From positions 124,001 to 188,000 of the forward strand of contig NZ_JAMOIH010000004.1 in the NCBI RefSeq assembly GCF_024448955.1: 64,000 bases of DNA. The letters run 5' to 3'. Positions 61,725 through 64,000 of this stretch are shown here, piece by piece (position 1 is the stretch's first letter; each line of letters opens with the position of its first letter). This DNA is from Stutzerimonas stutzeri (lineage in GTDB: Bacteria; Pseudomonadota; Gammaproteobacteria; Pseudomonadales; Pseudomonadaceae). A program made the position numbers and the translations under genes. The notes under the pieces were generated by a model. That model was not told the DNA's origin. It did no database searches and worked only from the letters and a program-made list of their open reading frames with translations.

Positions 61725-61885
61725 CCTTTTTGAAAAGCTATGTCTGTTGGCGCAAAGGCCCGCAGTGTGGGCCGGGCGACGTTCCGCTTCAGCCCACCAA
61801 CGCGGTCAGCGTGGGCTAAAGCCCACCTACAAGGCTCGGAGCCTTCCCAAAACCAATTGGCAACAGACATAGCCTTTTTGAAAAG
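61725..61885. mobile_element. MITE-like element with 12-bp inverted ends and a 13-bp flanking duplication
   Basis: The 135-bp core (61738-61872) begins CTATGTCTGTTG and ends CAACAGACATAG, perfect 12-bp inverted repeats. It is flanked on both sides by the identical 13-mer CCTTTTTGAAAAG (61725-61737 and 61873-61885), as expected for a target-site duplication. The core has a hairpin-rich interior (GTGGGCTAAAGCCCAC at about 61812-61827) and no gene. It is upstream of sotB. No related transposase gene is in the window. Confidence 0.65.
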
Positions 61886-62157
61886 GCACACCACAGCGTG
61901 ACGAGAGAGAATTCAGGGACGACGGTCGTGCTCTATCGTCACAACGCACCCGACCCGCGAGCTTCGAAGAAGTACGGGCAGCAGCGGAAACGATTGAGAT
62001 GCGAAACAGGACAGTCGGAGCGGCGCGGATTCTACGCCCGCGCCGTGCCGATGTCAGGCCGCGAAAACCATCTGCGACGAGCGGCCGCAGCCGCGGCTCG
62101 CTAGCGTCGCCAAAGGCTCGTCCGGCCTTGAACGTTCGAGGCCGGGTGATACGCGTA
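61886..62157. other. Intergenic remainder between the MITE-like element and the lipoprotein gene
   Basis: I see no gene here. A hairpin lies near the lipoprotein stop (GGCCTTGAACGTTCGAGGCC, about 62123-62142), which is a likely transcription terminator for that gene, followed by GGTGATACGCGTATCAC (about 62144-62160), a near-perfect palindrome. Confidence 0.45.
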
Positions 62158-62595
62158 TCACTTGGCGAAGTACGCCTGCGCACGCTCCGCTTCCGCGGCG
62201 GTGGGCTTGTAGCTGATCCACTCGTCGCTCTCGTTCTTCTTGTAGCGCACGACGCCCTGCGCCACATCGAACTCGTAGAAGGGATAAACCTCGCGCAAGT
62301 TGTAGAACGCAGCGGGGGCGAAGAAGAGGATGTCAGCGGCCAGATAGCCACCGTTGAACTTGAGCGGGATCAGCCCGTACATGGGCTCCATGCCTTCCTG
62401 GGTGGCGCGGAAGCGGTACTGGCCGAAGCTGGTGGTTTTGTAGGTTTTGCTGACAGGGTTCTTCAGCACCAGCGGTGCATCGTCATTGATCTTGACGCTG
62501 AGACTCGGATCGCTGGAACGCAGCGAGGTGGTGGCGGTACAGGCGGACAGCAGCGCAGCCATCAGCGGCAGCGCCAGGAGTTGCTTGGCTTTCAT
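62158..62595 (-). CDS. Lipoprotein of unknown function
   Basis: ATG 62595, with AAGGA 6 bp upstream, gives 145 residues. The signal (MKAKQLLALPLMAALLSAC) carries lipobox LSAC with Cys19. The mature domain is beta-rich (KTYKTTSFGQYRFRATQEGM, LKFNGGYLAADILFFAPAAF), and resembles PEGA/DUF-type lipoproteins that handle a short peptide-like motif. I do not recognise the family. It is followed by an inverted-repeat terminator candidate and stands alone. Confidence 0.8.
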   Translation of the reverse strand: MKAKQLLALPLMAALLSACTATTSLRSSDPSLSVKINDDAPLVLKNPVSKTYKTTSFGQYRFRATQEGMEPMYGLIPLKFNGGYLAADILFFAPAAFYNLREVYPFYEFDVAQGVVRYKKNESDEWISYKPTAAEAERAQAYFAK

Positions 62596-62718
62596 GTTCG
62601 ATCCTTGCAGGTGGCGTGGACGACCTGGACCGGCCCTACGCTGGGGCCGGCGGCCATCCTTGGCGGGCGGCACTATAGGCCACTGCCTGATCATAGCCAA
62701 GCGCCATCAACCTGGGGT

Positions 62719-62785
62719 TCGTAGGGTGCGCTTCGCGCATCGCCGGGGCTTCGGTGCATCTGGTGCGCGGAGCGCGCCCTACTTG
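62719..62785. repeat. Hairpin repeat (GTAGGGTGCGC type)
   Basis: GTAGGGTGCGCTTCGCGC begins the element and GTGCGCGGAGCGCGCCCTAC ends it, so the two ends are inverted copies, each of which is also self-complementary. It is a variant of the GTAGGG-headed repeats elsewhere in the window. Confidence 0.6.
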
Positions 62786-62900
62786 TCCTAGACGAAACCT
62801 TTTTCGATCACTGGCCATGCGCGTACCACTCGGCATTCAGCCGAAACTTTCCCGCCCTCCATCAGCCGTACCTACAGAACCCACTCACACCGGAGAAGGT

Positions 62901-63764
62901 ATGGCTTACCCGAAGATCCCCGCACAGAAGCAGGACCGCCAGCCCGGCTTGGAGAGCGAGATGCAGCCGCCCGCCGAGTTCATCCGCGGCAATTACAAAG
63001 GCAGCGGCAAGCTGGCCGGCAAGGTGGCGCTGGTCAGCGGCGGCGACAGCGGTATCGGTCGCGCGGCAGCGCTGCACTTCGCGCGCGAAGGGGCTGACGT
63101 GGCGATCATGTACCTCGACGAACACGATGACGCCGCAGCAGCCAAGCGCATGGTGGAAGCCGAAGGGCACCGCTGCATCACCCTGCCCGGTGATATCCGC
63201 GACAGCCGCCACTGCAACGAGGCGGTCAGGCAGACAATCGAAGACTTTGGCCGACTGGACGTGCTGGTGAACAACGCCGGGCGGCAAGAGGTACAGACGC
63301 GGCTCGAGGACATCACCGACGAGCAGTGGGAGAAGACCTTCGCCACCAACATTCACGGTTATTTCTATCTCACCCGAGCCGCCCTGTCCCATCTGAAAGC
63401 TGGCGCGTCGATCATCAATACGACCTCGATTAATTCCTTCATCGGCAATCCGATGCTGGTCGACTACACCGCGACGAAGGGCGCCATCGACGGCTTTACC
63501 CGAGCCCTGTCGCAGCAGTTGATCGAGCGCGAAATCCGCGTCAACCAGATCGCTCCCGGCCCGATCTGGACGCCGCTGCAGCCGGCCACCATCGGCAAGC
63601 ACGACCCCGAGATGCTCGAAGATTTCGGCAGCCAGATGCCCATGGGCCGCTGCGGCCAGCCGTCGGAGCTGGGCCCGGCTTACGTTTATCTGGCATGCGA
63701 GGACTCGTCCTATGTCAGCGGACAGACCATTCACATCAATGGCGGCAAGGTGGTGAACGGCTGA
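62901..63764 (+). CDS. SDR family oxidoreductase (YghA/general-stress type)
   Basis: ATG 62901 has GGAGAAGGT immediately upstream. The 287-aa protein belongs to the SDR branch with a long N-terminal extension (about 45 residues, MAYPKIPAQKQDRQPGLESE) found in YghA/YhdF-type stress dehydrogenases. The cofactor motif is VALVSGGDSGIGRAAALHFA (about 44-63), the NNAG motif is present, catalytic Ser/Tyr/Lys are in TTSINSF and YTATKGAI, and QIAPGPIWTPLQPAT follows. The substrate is unknown. A stress-type gene follows on the same strand. Confidence 0.9.
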   Translation: MAYPKIPAQKQDRQPGLESEMQPPAEFIRGNYKGSGKLAGKVALVSGGDSGIGRAAALHFAREGADVAIMYLDEHDDAAAAKRMVEAEGHRCITLPGDIRDSRHCNEAVRQTIEDFGRLDVLVNNAGRQEVQTRLEDITDEQWEKTFATNIHGYFYLTRAALSHLKAGASIINTTSINSFIGNPMLVDYTATKGAIDGFTRALSQQLIEREIRVNQIAPGPIWTPLQPATIGKHDPEMLEDFGSQMPMGRCGQPSELGPAYVYLACEDSSYVSGQTIHINGGKVVNG

Positions 63765-63814
63765 GGTTCGCCATACCGAACGCAGCCTGGTCTGCACGAA
63801 ACCGAGGTGAAATC

Positions 63815-64000
63815 ATGACCCAGATTCTCATTGCCGCTTTTGACCATTACGCCGAAGCCGAGCACGTCAAAGCCGAGCTCCTGAGCAAGGGAGTGCCTAG
63901 CGACGACATCCAGATATCCGCCTCCTTCAATCCCGCCACTGTCGACAGCAGCCGGGTCGAAGTCATCGGGGAAGAGCCGGACGAGGACGCTACTGTCTCC
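63815..64000 (+). CDS. Stress-type hypothetical protein (N-terminal part, cut by window edge)
   Basis: ATG 63815 has GAGGTG about 7 bp upstream. The 62 visible codons (MTQILIAAFDHYAEAEHVKA, then ELLSKGVPSDDIQIS) begin like proteins of the YsnF/general-stress 17M family, which start with a short domain that folds as a ferredoxin-like unit. The gene runs past base 64000, so the type of C-terminal domain is unknown. Its position 50 bp after the SDR gene suggests a shared stress-related transcript. Confidence 0.65.
   Translation, partial: MTQILIAAFDHYAEAEHVKAELLSKGVPSDDIQISASFNPATVDSSRVEVIGEEPDEDATVS

Overview
The window is a chromosomal segment of a GC-rich gammaproteobacterium, almost certainly a Pseudomonas and probably of the P. 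stutzeri (Stutzerimonas) group. This rests on gene content and order. cysM-rlmD-relA-mazG next to a GacS-type hybrid kinase, and nrdA-nrdB next to an OmpR-type regulator/sensor pair, are arrangements known from Pseudomonas genomes. The predicted proteins (RelA, NrdA, GacS, PcpS, RlhA, ArgP-like) are all of Pseudomonas type. The species is an inference. I found no tRNA, rRNA, CRISPR array, intact insertion sequence or prophage.

Layout. 0-1.6 kb: the end of an erythromycin-esterase-family gene coupled to a phosphoribosyltransferase gene. 1.6-8.4 kb: a minus-strand housekeeping block (DUF2058 protein, mazG, relA, rlmD, cysM) with hairpin repeats in its gaps. 8.6-13.3 kb: a lipoprotein gamma-glutamyltranspeptidase and a gacS gene broken by a one-base frameshift. 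13.4-18.2 kb: a TRIC/UPF0126 membrane protein, an ArgP-like regulator, a PcpS phosphopantetheinyl transferase and an RstAB-like two-component system. 18.2-24 kb: nrdA and nrdB, with a long upstream region holding NrdR-like palindromes and a DnaA box, and a repeat-filled spacer between the two genes.

24-32.3 kb is the accessory part. An AT-rich island carries a DUF262 (ParB/Srx-fold) gene followed 4 bp later by a HEPN-type gene (a probable two-gene defence or toxin system), then a small membrane protein. After a non-coding repeat module comes an orphan PD-(D/E)XK nuclease. A LysR/azoreductase pair follows, and then a LysM-like/glycine-zipper protein overlapping a small membrane protein, which looks like a pore-forming effector with its immunity protein.

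32.4-46.4 kb is a run of small enzyme, regulator, transporter and lipoprotein genes. It includes an orphan curlin-repeat protein, two divergent regulator/oxidoreductase modules and several very small genes. 46.9-55.1 kb is an iron locus: regulator, sensor, Fur-like box, TonB-dependent receptor, terminator, then a methyltransferase gene and a tightly overlapping DUF3649/PepSY/DUF3325 set that probably handles iron at the inner membrane. 55.2-64 kb holds a voltage-gated K+ channel, rlhA, an RlpA-like lipoprotein, a BdlA-like chemotaxis transducer, sotB, a 135-bp MITE-like element with a 13-bp flanking duplication, a lipoprotein, a short-chain dehydrogenase and a cut-off stress-type gene.

Coordinates come from reading frames and visible start sites. 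Family names come from motif recognition without database searches.
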